In this document: positions 20,828 to 31,807 of the stretch, one piece after another
How the letters are laid out: the number at the start of each line of letters is the position of its first letter
Position numbering within the stretch: position 1 is the first letter of the stretch
Source: Thermodesulfovibrio aggregans
Lineage (GTDB): Bacteria; Nitrospirota; Thermodesulfovibrionia; Thermodesulfovibrionales; Thermodesulfovibrionaceae
Length of the DNA stretch: 64,000 nucleotides
NCBI RefSeq assembly: GCF_001514535.1
Contig: NZ_BCNO01000002.1
Location: 186,001 to 250,000 of the forward strand
Direction of reading: 5' to 3'
Made by a program: the position numbers and the translations under genes
Notes under the pieces: generated by a model
Database searches by the model: none
Told to the model about the DNA's origin: nothing
Seen by the model: the letters and a program-made list of their open reading frames with translations, nothing else

Positions 20828-21187
20828 TTAAGTTTTACAATAGCGGGGGTCCTGATTAGTTTTAAAATTTTCTAAATTCTCTAACTCTTTTTTGATTTCA
20901 TCATCTGAAATTTTTTCAAGCACAGAAAAGATTAAAAATCTTTTAAATAAATCTGAATCATCAAGGCTGTAAAGAATCCATTTGCCTTTTCTTTTTATTT
21001 TTACTAATCCAGATTCCTTCAATACTCCAAGATGAAAAGAAACCTTAGGTTGAATCATATCAAGTGCAGCAACTATCTCGCATACACAAAGCTCTCCTTT
21101 TTCAAGGATTTTGATAATCTTCAACCTTGTTTCATCAGATAGGGCATGAAAAACTTTTGCCATCTCAGAAAGTTTCAAATTCTTCAT
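20828..21187 (-). CDS. ArsR/SmtB-family metalloregulator
   Basis: Winged-helix repressor of 119 residues. ELCVCEI near residue 31 is the classic alpha-3 arsenite site (CxC), and a third cysteine is present near the C-terminus (RYCKT). The recognition helix region reads IQPKVSFHLGVLKESGLV. It should derepress the permease downstream when As(III)/Sb(III) binds. The ATG has no ribosome site but lies 5 nt after a strong -10 element, so the mRNA may be leaderless; Met9 is an alternative start. A near-perfect palindrome lies 31 nt upstream. Confidence 0.92.
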   Translation of the reverse strand: MKNLKLSEMAKVFHALSDETRLKIIKILEKGELCVCEIVAALDMIQPKVSFHLGVLKESGLVKIKRKGKWILYSLDDSDLFKRFLIFSVLEKISDDEIKKELENLENFKTNQDPRYCKT

Positions 21188-21192
21188 GCAAA

Positions 21193-21222
21193 AGTATAAA
21201 AAATTTTTTATATGTATGTCAA
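21193..21222 (-). promoter_or_regulatory. arsR promoter
   Basis: The minus strand shows TTGACA (21222-21217), an 18-bp spacer and TATACT (21198-21193). The -10 ends 5 nt before the arsR ATG, so transcription should start at about the ATG. The -35 lies inside the 22-bp palindrome. Confidence 0.75.
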
Positions 21223-21239
21223 TTTTTTAAAAAGTTGAC
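21218..21239. promoter_or_regulatory. Palindromic operator between arsR and hisG
   Basis: A 22-bp inverted repeat with arms GTCAA and TTGAC and a T6A5-type centre; one mismatched pair only. It covers the -35 of the arsR promoter and the start of the -35 of the presumed hisG promoter, so binding of the ArsR protein could block both. The role is inferred. Confidence 0.6.
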
Positions 21240-21264
21240 TGAATATTCTTAAAAATTTTAAACT
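21235..21264 (+). promoter_or_regulatory. Presumed hisG operon promoter
   Basis: TTGACT (21235-21240), an 18-bp spacer and TAAACT (21259-21264) precede hisG, leaving a leader of about 30 nt with a CGGAGG ribosome site. Confidence 0.5.
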
Positions 21265-21300
21265 AAAATTTCTAAGTTTAATTCGGAGGTCTTAAGAAAT

Positions 21301-22179
21301 ATGGAAGATAAAATCTTAAAAATCGGATTGCCTAAGGGAAGTCTTCAGGAGACAACTTTAAAACTTTTCAAGAAAGCAGGATATAACATACATGTATCCC
21401 ATAGATCCTACTATCCAGTAATTGATGATGAAGAGATCTCTGCCATGCTTTTAAGGGCTCAGGAAATACCTGTTTATGTTGAAAAGGGATATCTTGACTG
21501 TGGACTTACTGGATATGACTGGATTCTTGAGCAAGATGTAGATGTAGTAGAGGTGGCTGAACTCAGGTATGCAAAAGAGGGATTCAGACCGGTTCGCTGG
21601 GTTATAGCAGTTCCCGAAGATTCTCCAATTAAAACAATAGAAGATCTGCAAAACAAAAGAATTGCTACAGAGCTTGTTGGATATACAAAGAGATATTTAA
21701 AATCAAAAGGAATCAAAGCTGAAGTTTATTTTTCTTGGGGTGCAACAGAAGTTAAACCTCCTTATCTTGCCGATGCAATAGTTGATTTAACTGAAACAGG
21801 AACTTCATTAAAAGCAAATAAATTACGCGTTATTGAAACAATTCTTGAGTCAACAACTCGCTTTATTGCCAATAAAAATGCATGGAAAAATGCATGGAAA
21901 AAGAGAAAAATGCAGGATATAGCAATGCTTCTTCAAGGAGCTCTGTTAGCTGAAGAAAAAGTTGGACTTAAGATGAATGTGCCAAAAGAATCTCTCAAAA
22001 AAGTGCTAAGTCTTCTTAACTCTTTACACTCTCCTACAATATCTCAACTTTATGATGAAAACTGGTATGCAGTAGAAGTTATAATAAATGAAAAGAGAGT
22101 TAGAGAACTTTTACCAAAGCTCAAAGAAGCAGGTGCTTCTGGATTTGTTGAATATCCATTGAATAAAGTAATTCCATAA
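21301..22179 (+). CDS. hisG: ATP phosphoribosyltransferase, long form
   Basis: First step of histidine synthesis, joining ATP and PRPP. At 292 residues it is the long form with a C-terminal ACT-like regulatory domain (about 215-290), which allows feedback inhibition by histidine and does not need His[11 protein letters not shown] at the N-terminus, [10 protein letters not shown] and the PRPP-binding DLTETGTSL near residue 161 are diagnostic. No other his genes are in the window; it is instead followed after 13 bp by rplU. Confidence 0.96.
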   Translation: MEDKILKIGLPKGSLQETTLKLFKKAGYNIHVSHRSYYPVIDDEEISAMLLRAQEIPVYVEKGYLDCGLTGYDWILEQDVDVVEVAELRYAKEGFRPVRWVIAVPEDSPIKTIEDLQNKRIATELVGYTKRYLKSKGIKAEVYFSWGATEVKPPYLADAIVDLTETGTSLKANKLRVIETILESTTRFIANKNAWKNAWKKRKMQDIAMLLQGALLAEEKVGLKMNVPKESLKKVLSLLNSLHSPTISQLYDENWYAVEVIINEKRVRELLPKLKEAGASGFVEYPLNKVIP

Positions 22180-22192
22180 GGAGGTGTTTTTC

Positions 22193-22507
22193 ATGTATGC
22201 TGTTATAGAAACAGGTGGAAAACAGTTTAAGGTTAAAGTGGGAGATGTATTAAAAATTGCAAAGCTTAATGTTGAGCAAGGAAATGAAGTAGTGTTTGAC
22301 AAAGTGTTACTTTTTCAAGGTAATGAGGGTCTTAAGATAGGTTCACCTTATGTGGAAGGATTAAAGATTAAAGGTGAAGTAGTTGAAACTGGGAAGGATA
22401 AAAAGGTACTTGTTTATAGACCACCTTCAAAAAAGGCTATTCATAGACTAAAAGGTCATAGACAGTGGTATACTAAAGTAAAGATAAAAGAAATCATAGG
22501 AGGATAA
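22193..22507 (+). CDS. rplU: 50S ribosomal protein L21
   Basis: Ribosomal large-subunit protein, 104 residues, starting [14 protein letters not shown], with the conserved HRLKGHRQ-type C-terminal basic motif. The start at ATG 22193 is set by an AGGAGG site 8 nt upstream; an in-frame GTG at 22184 overlaps that site and is rejected. It pairs with rpmA in the usual rplU-rpmA-obgE order. Confidence 0.97.
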   Translation: MYAVIETGGKQFKVKVGDVLKIAKLNVEQGNEVVFDKVLLFQGNEGLKIGSPYVEGLKIKGEVVETGKDKKVLVYRPPSKKAIHRLKGHRQWYTKVKIKEIIGG

Positions 22508-22508
22508 A

Positions 22509-24906
<2,398 letters not shown>

Positions 24907-24909
24907 AAT

Positions 24910-25338
24910 TTATTTACACTCTCCAACCCACTTTCCAATCATTTTTTGAGTAAACTCTGTTGAAGAGTGTTTTACCTTGGAAAATCCCTCAAAATTGTCT
25001 CCTTTATAGGTAATTGTTCCTTCATTAATTACTGAACCATCAGGAGTTTTACATTCCATTGTCCAGGAGACAGTATCACCTGTTATGGTATTTCTTATAA
25101 ATTTACAGTTCTGGTTAGTCTCATTCTCAGCACTCACAGGAATAACTTTTTCTTTTGTTATACATTGAGTAAAAGTTTGTGGTGGCATTTTAAAAGGCAT
25201 CTGACCTTTTGCTTCCATGGTAATAGTTATCTCCCATTTTCCCTCTTTTAAATTCGGTCCTGAAGTTTTAGAGGTATTTGAACTGCATGAAATTAAAAAT
25301 AAAGAAACCCAAAGCGCAATTAAACTCTTCTTAAACAT
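24910..25338 (-). CDS. DUF3617-family lipoprotein
   Basis: A 142-residue secreted lipoprotein with a signal ending LFLISC (lipid Cys about 18), then a beta-rich domain with KEGKWEITITMEAKG and the QCITKEKVIP and TMECKTPDG cysteine segments typical of PF12276. The function of the family is unknown. It has its own GGAAG ribosome site and lies 78 bp downstream of the DUF763 gene. Confidence 0.85.
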   Translation of the reverse strand: MFKKSLIALWVSLFLISCSSNTSKTSGPNLKEGKWEITITMEAKGQMPFKMPPQTFTQCITKEKVIPVSAENETNQNCKFIRNTITGDTVSWTMECKTPDGSVINEGTITYKGDNFEGFSKVKHSSTEFTQKMIGKWVGECK

Positions 25339-25416
25339 TTTTTTGTCTTCCTTTCTTTTATATTTTGCCTTTTTAAAAAAGCATGTATGCAGTATATCAA
25401 CTTGAATATAAAATTA

Positions 25417-26499
25417 TCAATATGGAGATTCAATAATTTTTGAAATCCTTCTCAATGCCGAGATTTTTTCCATTCTTCCAATTTTTGCATATGAAATAGC
25501 TTTTTTCATAACCTCAATAGTTTTGTCATAAATTCTTCTATCAACAGGATAAGGAGTTCTGTCTTTACCACCATGGGCAAAACTAAACTTCGCTGGATCT
25601 TTAAAAACAATTGGAGTTCCATATATAATTTCTGAAGTTAATGCAATTGCTCTCAATGCCTTTGGTCCCAGTCCTTTAATCTCAAGAAGAGATTCAAAAT
25701 TTTCAGGTTGTTTTTCATAGGTTTTTAGAAAAATTTTATAGAGATGTTGTGGATTTATATCATTTAGGGTTATTAAATGTCTTTTTGGCAGTTTTAGTTC
25801 ACTTATTTTTTGTATTTCTTTTATTATTTTTTCAGGTTTTTCCTTTGAGACAATTACCGAAGCTCTTCTTAAATCTGAAGATTCTTTTGCTGTAAAATTC
25901 AAAGTTTCAGTTTTTACATCACAGCATACTGCCTCGTGAGGTTCTTCTACAAAACTTTTTAGTGTAAAACTAAGCCAGTGATATCTTCTTGCAATTGAAA
26001 GACTTTCATTCATTCCTTGCTGAATAACACACCAATGTCCATCAGAAGTAAAAAATATTGTATGATGATAAAGATTAAAACCGTCCTGAACTGCCACATT
26101 ATCAACTTTTGCGGTAAGTCTACTTGCATAGACAAGTGGTTCTGAATCAAATCCTCCACTTTCAGCATAATTGATTATCTCCTGCGGAGTTTGTATAGCT
26201 CTTTGTGCCTTACCTCCTGCAATAAATAATCCGAACTCATTTTCCATTCCCTTTAAGGCCTCTTTTAGAGCTCCTGTAACAGTTGTAGTAACTCCACTGC
26301 TATGCCAATCAAAACCGAGCACACAGCCAAGAGATTGGAACCAGTAAGGATCAGAAAGCCTTCTTAAAAACTCTTCTCTTCCAAACTCTATTATCATTAG
26401 CTCGATTATTGCTCTTGATAGAGCAACCATTCTCTTAAATAACCAATAGGGAGCTCTTCCACTATGAAGAGGTAGATTTGCAATCCCGGTTTTGTTCAT
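25417..26499 (-). CDS. DUF763-family protein with a helix-hairpin-helix motif
   Basis: A 360-residue member of DUF763 (PF05559), found mainly in archaea and thermophilic bacteria. It starts NKTGIANLPLHSGRAPYWLF and includes GFDWHSSGVTTTV. A helix-hairpin-helix-like segment, LLEIKGLGPKALRAIAL, lies at 271-287, and a KFSFAHGGKDRTPYPVDR motif near 304-321. DNA binding or repair is a reasonable inference; no reaction is established. A perfect TATAAT lies 6 nt before the ATG. Confidence 0.85.
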   Translation of the reverse strand: MNKTGIANLPLHSGRAPYWLFKRMVALSRAIIELMIIEFGREEFLRRLSDPYWFQSLGCVLGFDWHSSGVTTTVTGALKEALKGMENEFGLFIAGGKAQRAIQTPQEIINYAESGGFDSEPLVYASRLTAKVDNVAVQDGFNLYHHTIFFTSDGHWCVIQQGMNESLSIARRYHWLSFTLKSFVEEPHEAVCCDVKTETLNFTAKESSDLRRASVIVSKEKPEKIIKEIQKISELKLPKRHLITLNDINPQHLYKIFLKTYEKQPENFESLLEIKGLGPKALRAIALTSEIIYGTPIVFKDPAKFSFAHGGKDRTPYPVDRRIYDKTIEVMKKAISYAKIGRMEKISALRRISKIIESPY

Positions 26500-26505
26500 A
26501 AACCT

Positions 26506-26511
26506 ATTATA
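26506..26511 (-). promoter_or_regulatory. -10 element of the DUF763 gene (leaderless candidate)
   Basis: TATAAT on the minus strand, 6 nt before the ATG at 26499, which would place +1 exactly on the start codon. No good -35 is seen. Confidence 0.5.
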
Positions 26512-26543
26512 AATTAAAACTCAATTTTTTTCTCTACAAATTA

Positions 26544-26559
26544 GTTACCATAAAGTAAC
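26544..26559. promoter_or_regulatory. Upstream palindrome 1 of the sigma-54 promoter
   Basis: GTTAC-N6-GTAAC. Its centre is 33 bp (about three helical turns) from the centre of the second copy. It lies about 109 bp upstream of the predicted transcription start and is a candidate enhancer-binding-protein site. Confidence 0.6.
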
Positions 26560-26575
26560 AAAAATTATACTAAAA

Positions 26576-26593
26576 TGTTACCAAAAGGTAACA
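26576..26593. promoter_or_regulatory. Upstream palindrome 2 of the sigma-54 promoter
   Basis: A perfect inverted repeat, TGTTACC-AAAA-GGTAACA, about 76 bp upstream of the predicted start. It shares the GTTACC half-site with palindrome 1. Confidence 0.65.
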
Positions 26594-26632
26594 ATATTTT
26601 AAAAAAACTTCAGATTTTTCTTGTTTTTTTAT

Positions 26633-26649
26633 TTGGCACGCATATTGCA
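26633..26649 (+). promoter_or_regulatory. Sigma-54 (-24/-12) promoter
   Basis: TTGGCACG followed by CATA and TTGCA. GG (26635-26636) and GC (26647-26648) are separated by exactly 10 bp, and only one position departs from the YTGGCACGRNNNTTGCW consensus. Transcription should begin near 26660. Confidence 0.88.
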
Positions 26650-26674
26650 ATTTAATTAGTAAATCCTTTCAAAA

Positions 26675-26685
26675 AAGGAGGTGAT
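26675..26685 (+). promoter_or_regulatory. Orphan full-length Shine-Dalgarno sequence in the leader
   Basis: AAGGAGGTGAT is complementary to 11 bases of the bacterial 16S 3' tail, yet no ATG, GTG or TTG with a meaningful frame follows. A second, normal AAGGAGG precedes the true ATG at 26738. It may be a ribosome standby site or the remnant of a leader ORF. Confidence 0.4.
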
Positions 26686-26737
26686 AAAATAATTTCTTCT
26701 ATTAACTCTAAAAAATTTCAAGAAAGGAGGTTGAAGT

Positions 26738-28480
26738 ATGGTAGAACAAAAAAAGGGTGTTAGTGAGGACTGGCTGGCGTTCTGGCTGGCAATTGTTATC
26801 TTCTTAATTTCACTACTTGCTTACACAGGTACGGACCCGCTTGGCTGGGTTGTCTCAACAAAGGAATGGACAGATTCAAGCAAAGCAATAGCGCCAACAG
26901 GAAAGATGTATCAATCTGTTAAAGGTGAGATTACAAAGATTGATGGAAACAAGCTCACTATCAAGAAAGCCGATGGCAAAGAGGAAACTGTAACTGTATC
27001 TGATCCAACGAAATATAAAGTTGGTGATACTTACGAAAAGAAAGGTCTTTCAGGTTTTACTTCACTGGTGCTTACCTATATCTTTATGGCTGTTGTATTC
27101 TCAATAGGTGCAGCACTCATGCGGGCAAACGTAGTCAAATTTAACATAGGATTCTTCTTCATCTTCTGGTTAAGTTATCTCTGCTGGTTTATTGGTCACT
27201 ATGCCTACTTTGCTGCAACAGATCCCAAAAAATTCAATATTCCATGGTCATTGAAACTCACAGGTGAAGGTGGTTTTATTTTTGCCCTATTACTTGGCTT
27301 GATAGTTGGTAACTTCTTCAGAGGGTTCGCAAAATTTATAGGTGAGGCATTAAAACCTGAGTTTTATATTAAAACAGCCATTGGTTTGATGGGTGCATTA
27401 CTTGGTCTGAAATCAGCTCAAGCGTTTGGACTTGCTTCAGCAGTTCTTTTCAGAGGACTCTGCGCTATAATTGAAGCATATCTTATTTACTGGGCACTTG
27501 TTTACTTTATCGCAAGAAAGTGGTTTAAATTCAGCAAAGAATGGGCAGCTCCTCTGGCATCTGGAATCTCCATATGCGGTGTTTCTGCTGCCATTGCAAC
27601 TGGTGGAGCAATAAAGGCAAGACCTGTTGTCCCAATAATGGTTAGCTCCCTTGTAGTTATATTTGCTGTTGTTGAGCTGATTATTCTTCCATTCTTTGCT
27701 CAAGCTTTCCTGTGGAAAGAGCCAATGGTTGCTGGTGCATGGATGGGTTTGGCAGTTAAAACAGACGGTGCAGCCTTTGCATCCGGTGCAGTTGTTGATG
27801 CACTTATAAGAGCTAAGGCTGAAACTGCTGCTGGTATTAAGTATGAACCCGGATGGATGCTAATGGCAGCATCTACAACAAAGCTATTTATTGACATATT
27901 CATCAGTATCTGGGCATTCATTCTTGCCTATATCTGGTGTGCAAAGATTGAATGTAAACCTGGTGAAAGAGTTTCAGCTGTAGAGATATGGAGAAGATTT
28001 CCAAAGTTCGTAATGGCATATGCTATTACATTCATAGTAATTCTTCTTATTTCTGCTCCACATGCTCCTAAAATTGAGCCCGTAGATGCACAAATTAAGA
28101 AGATTAATAAGGAAATAACATCAATCGAAAAACAGCTTGCAACAGTTACAGATGAAACTCAGAAAACTCAGCTTGTAGCAAAGATTGATGAGAAAAAGAA
28201 ACAGATCAAAGACCTTGAGGCAAGCATAAAAGATTCAAAGAAAATAATATCTCAGACAAGCACTGCTACAGCTGGAACAAATGCTTTAAGAGTGCTATTC
28301 TTCTTAATCACATTCTTTACGATCGGAGTAATGTCTGATTTCAGAAAGCTCTGGGAAGAGGGAATTGGAAGACTTGCTGTGGTTTATCTCATCTGTCTAT
28401 TTGGATTCATTCTCTGGATCGGATTGTTAATATCCTATATATTCTTCCACGGAGTAAAACCTCCGGTAATAACTGGTTAA
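26738..28480 (+). CDS. Enlarged YeiH-type putative sulfate exporter (PF03601 family)
   Basis: Polytopic inner-membrane protein. The core has the family signature GISICGVSAAIATGG (276-290) and surrounding helices. Ordinary members have about 330-350 residues; this has 580. Two insertions explain the excess. A small beta-rich, DUF5666-like segment (about 60-100, with VKGEITKIDGNKLTI) sits between membrane segments 1 and 2. A charged coiled coil (about 448-503) sits between two late segments. 'Sulfate exporter' is a family label with little biochemical support; sulfite, thiosulfate or another anion are possible. It is expressed from the sigma-54 promoter together with the small membrane protein 13 bp downstream. 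Confidence 0.8.
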   Translation: MVEQKKGVSEDWLAFWLAIVIFLISLLAYTGTDPLGWVVSTKEWTDSSKAIAPTGKMYQSVKGEITKIDGNKLTIKKADGKEETVTVSDPTKYKVGDTYEKKGLSGFTSLVLTYIFMAVVFSIGAALMRANVVKFNIGFFFIFWLSYLCWFIGHYAYFAATDPKKFNIPWSLKLTGEGGFIFALLLGLIVGNFFRGFAKFIGEALKPEFYIKTAIGLMGALLGLKSAQAFGLASAVLFRGLCAIIEAYLIYWALVYFIARKWFKFSKEWAAPLASGISICGVSAAIATGGAIKARPVVPIMVSSLVVIFAVVELIILPFFAQAFLWKEPMVAGAWMGLAVKTDGAAFASGAVVDALIRAKAETAAGIKYEPGWMLMAASTTKLFIDIFISIWAFILAYIWCAKIECKPGERVSAVEIWRRFPKFVMAYAITFIVILLISAPHAPKIEPVDAQIKKINKEITSIEKQLATVTDETQKTQLVAKIDEKKKQIKDLEASIKDSKKIISQTSTATAGTNALRVLFFLITFFTIGVMSDFRKLWEEGIGRLAVVYLICLFGFILWIGLLISYIFFHGVKPPVITG

Positions 28481-28493
28481 GGGAGGTGTTAAA

Positions 28494-28664
28494 ATGGCAG
28501 AAGAGCCAAAACTTACTGAAGAGCTTAAAAAAATGGAAGCTGAATATGAACCTTTACTTCCTATTGAAAAAAAGCTCATTGTATGGAGCATAGGGCTTGG
28601 TATAGCTTTACTGTTCATTCTCGTTTGGGTCAGCTATACTTTCTTCCCGGCATCTCACGGATAA
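28494..28664 (+). CDS. Small single-pass membrane protein (56 aa)
   Basis: A 56-residue ORF with a GGGAGG site 8 nt before its ATG. An acidic/lysine-rich N-terminus (residues 1-25) is followed by one membrane segment (about 29-49, IVWSIGLGIALLFILVW) and the end FPASHG. It begins 13 bp after the transporter and is followed at once by a terminator, so the two genes form a closed operon. I do not recognise a family. It may be an accessory subunit of the transporter. Confidence 0.75.
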   Translation: MAEEPKLTEELKKMEAEYEPLLPIEKKLIVWSIGLGIALLFILVWVSYTFFPASHG

Positions 28665-28672
28665 ACAATAAT

Positions 28673-28697
28673 AGCGGGAGGGTTTCCTCCCGCTTCT
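28673..28697 (+). terminator. Intrinsic terminator of the YeiH-type operon
   Basis: A perfect 9-bp stem, AGCGGGAGG and CCTCCCGCT, with a GTTT loop, starts 9 nt after the small-protein stop. The following tail is T-rich but short (TCT). Confidence 0.85.
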
Positions 28698-28950
28698 AAA
28701 TACTTTCTCTTAAAGCCTCAAAGTGTTAATGAGATTATAAAAATTATCTTATCGTATTTTTATACACTATTATTTGTAAATGTTAATCGTTTGATTTTAT
28801 GTAAAAATCTATTTTTTTCTCAATCATTATAAAAATTAAGCAATATCATCTCTTTTTATCAAAAAAATTGGAAATTTTTAAATAGAATTCCACTCCACAA
28901 ATTAATAATTAGGAACAGTTAAAACGTAAATTTTGAAAATTTTATAAATT
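28698..28950. other. A+T-rich non-coding spacer
   Basis: About 250 bp between convergent operons. I see no ORF, repeat, tRNA or clear promoter in it. It is more A+T-rich than its surroundings. Confidence 0.6.
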
Positions 28951-28985
28951 TAGGTAAAAGGGATTGAGAAAATCCCTTTTACCTA
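28951..28985 (-). terminator. Terminator hairpin at the end of the ATP synthase operon
   Basis: A perfect 15-bp stem (arms 28951-28965 and 28971-28985) with a 5-nt loop, ending 7 nt beyond the atpC stop. Its A/T-rich outer arms would form A and U tracts on either strand, so it may work in both directions. Confidence 0.75.
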
Positions 28986-28991
28986 AAGATT

Positions 28992-29414
28992 TTATCTTGG
29001 TATGAGTTTTGTGGCGAGCTGAATTCTTATAGTTGCTCTCTCAAGAGCTGCTTGAGCTCTTGCCAGATCAATGTCTGTTTCACCAGCCTGAGCTCTGCGA
29101 ATTCTCTCCTCAGCACGAGCCATAGCTGCTTTTGCTCTTTCTACATCAATCTCTTCAATTCTTTCGGCACTTCCAACCAGTACAAGAACCCTATCATTGA
29201 GAACTTCACAGTATCCCTTGTTCACAAAGAGATAATGCATCTGTCCATCTTTTTTGTATGAGAGAGAACCAATTCTTATTGCTGTCATAAACGCACAATG
29301 TCCTGGAAATACTCCAAAATCTCCTTCTGCACCGGTTGTGTAGACCTCATCAACTTCTTCGTTTATTACTTCCCCATAGGGAGTTATAACTTCTAACTTC
29401 AGCTTATCTGCCAT
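28992..29414 (-). CDS. atpC: ATP synthase epsilon subunit
   Basis: F1 central-stalk subunit of 140 residues. An N-terminal beta sandwich (LEVITPYGEVINEEVDEV, then GDFGVFPGHCAFMTAI) and a C-terminal two-helix domain with alternating Ala/Arg (ERAKAAMARAEERIRRA) are visible. It is last in the operon, followed by a terminator. Confidence 0.96.
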   Translation of the reverse strand: MADKLKLEVITPYGEVINEEVDEVYTTGAEGDFGVFPGHCAFMTAIRIGSLSYKKDGQMHYLFVNKGYCEVLNDRVLVLVGSAERIEEIDVERAKAAMARAEERIRRAQAGETDIDLARAQAALERATIRIQLATKLIPR

Positions 29415-29432
29415 CCTTCACTCCTCTTTATT

Positions 29433-30881
<1,449 letters not shown>

Positions 30882-30889
30882 TTAAAATT

Positions 30890-31777
30890 TTATCCTTCAC
30901 TTTGTTTTAAAGCTTCAACGCCACCAACAATATCCATAAGTTCTTTTGTGATTGATGCTTGTCTTACCTTGTTTGCTATGAGAGTAGTTTTCTTGATGAG
31001 TTCATCACAGTTCTTTGTTGCATTATCCATAGCTGTCATTCTTGCTGCTTCCTCAGCTGCCTGAGATTCTAATAGAGCTCTATAAATCTGAATTTCTATG
31101 TAAATAGGAAGAAGCATGGCAAACAACTCAGGAGCTCTTGGCTCATAGGTAAATGGGATAAATGTTGGCTGTTCTGAAGATTCAGATGATATTCTACCGA
31201 TTGGTAGAATTCTATTAATCACAACTCGTTGAGATATCACTGATTTAAACTCATTATATATAACTAAAACTTCATCAACCGCTTCGCTAACATAGGAGTT
31301 AATCAGCTCCTGAGCAATCATTTGAGCATGAGTGTACTGAAGTTTTCCAGAGATACCTGTCCACACATTTTTAACTGGAATATCTCTACGTTTAAAGTAG
31401 TCTCTTGCTTTTCTGCCAACTACTGATATTGAAACATTTAATCCTTCTTTTTTTATCCTGTCTATCTCTTTTGCAGCAACCCTTAAAATATTTGTATTAA
31501 AAGCTCCACAAAGTCCTTTATCAGAAGTAATAACCAGCACTTCTACTGTTTTTATTGGTCTTCTTATGAGTAATGGAGGAAGATCACCTCTTGTTTCAAC
31601 TGCACCAGCCAAATCTGCCAGAACCTGTTGCATTTTTGAAGCATAGGGTCTGTATCTGAGCATACTATCCTGAACTTTGCGGAGTTTGGCTGCTGCCACC
31701 ATCTTCATGGCAGAGGTAATCTTTTTTGTTCCTTGTATTGCTTTTATTTTTTTCCTAATATCCCTTAGTGATGGCAT
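30890..31777 (-). CDS. atpG: ATP synthase gamma subunit
   Basis: Rotor shaft of F1, 295 residues. Both coiled-coil termini are recognisable: MPSLRDIRKKIKAIQGTKKI with TSAMKMVAAAKLRK at the N-terminus, and AARMTAMDNATKNCDELI with NKVRQASITKEL at the C-terminus. No cyanobacterial-type redox insertion is seen. Confidence 0.97.
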   Translation of the reverse strand: MPSLRDIRKKIKAIQGTKKITSAMKMVAAAKLRKVQDSMLRYRPYASKMQQVLADLAGAVETRGDLPPLLIRRPIKTVEVLVITSDKGLCGAFNTNILRVAAKEIDRIKKEGLNVSISVVGRKARDYFKRRDIPVKNVWTGISGKLQYTHAQMIAQELINSYVSEAVDEVLVIYNEFKSVISQRVVINRILPIGRISSESSEQPTFIPFTYEPRAPELFAMLLPIYIEIQIYRALLESQAAEEAARMTAMDNATKNCDELIKKTTLIANKVRQASITKELMDIVGGVEALKQSEG

Positions 31778-31807
31778 TTACCTGCTCCTACCGTTAGTTT
31801 TTACTCA

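Noticed and set aside
28698-28950. Possible replication origin or sRNA in the A+T-rich spacer
   Set aside because: No DnaA-box cluster, iterons or terminator-bounded transcript are visible; A+T richness alone is not enough.
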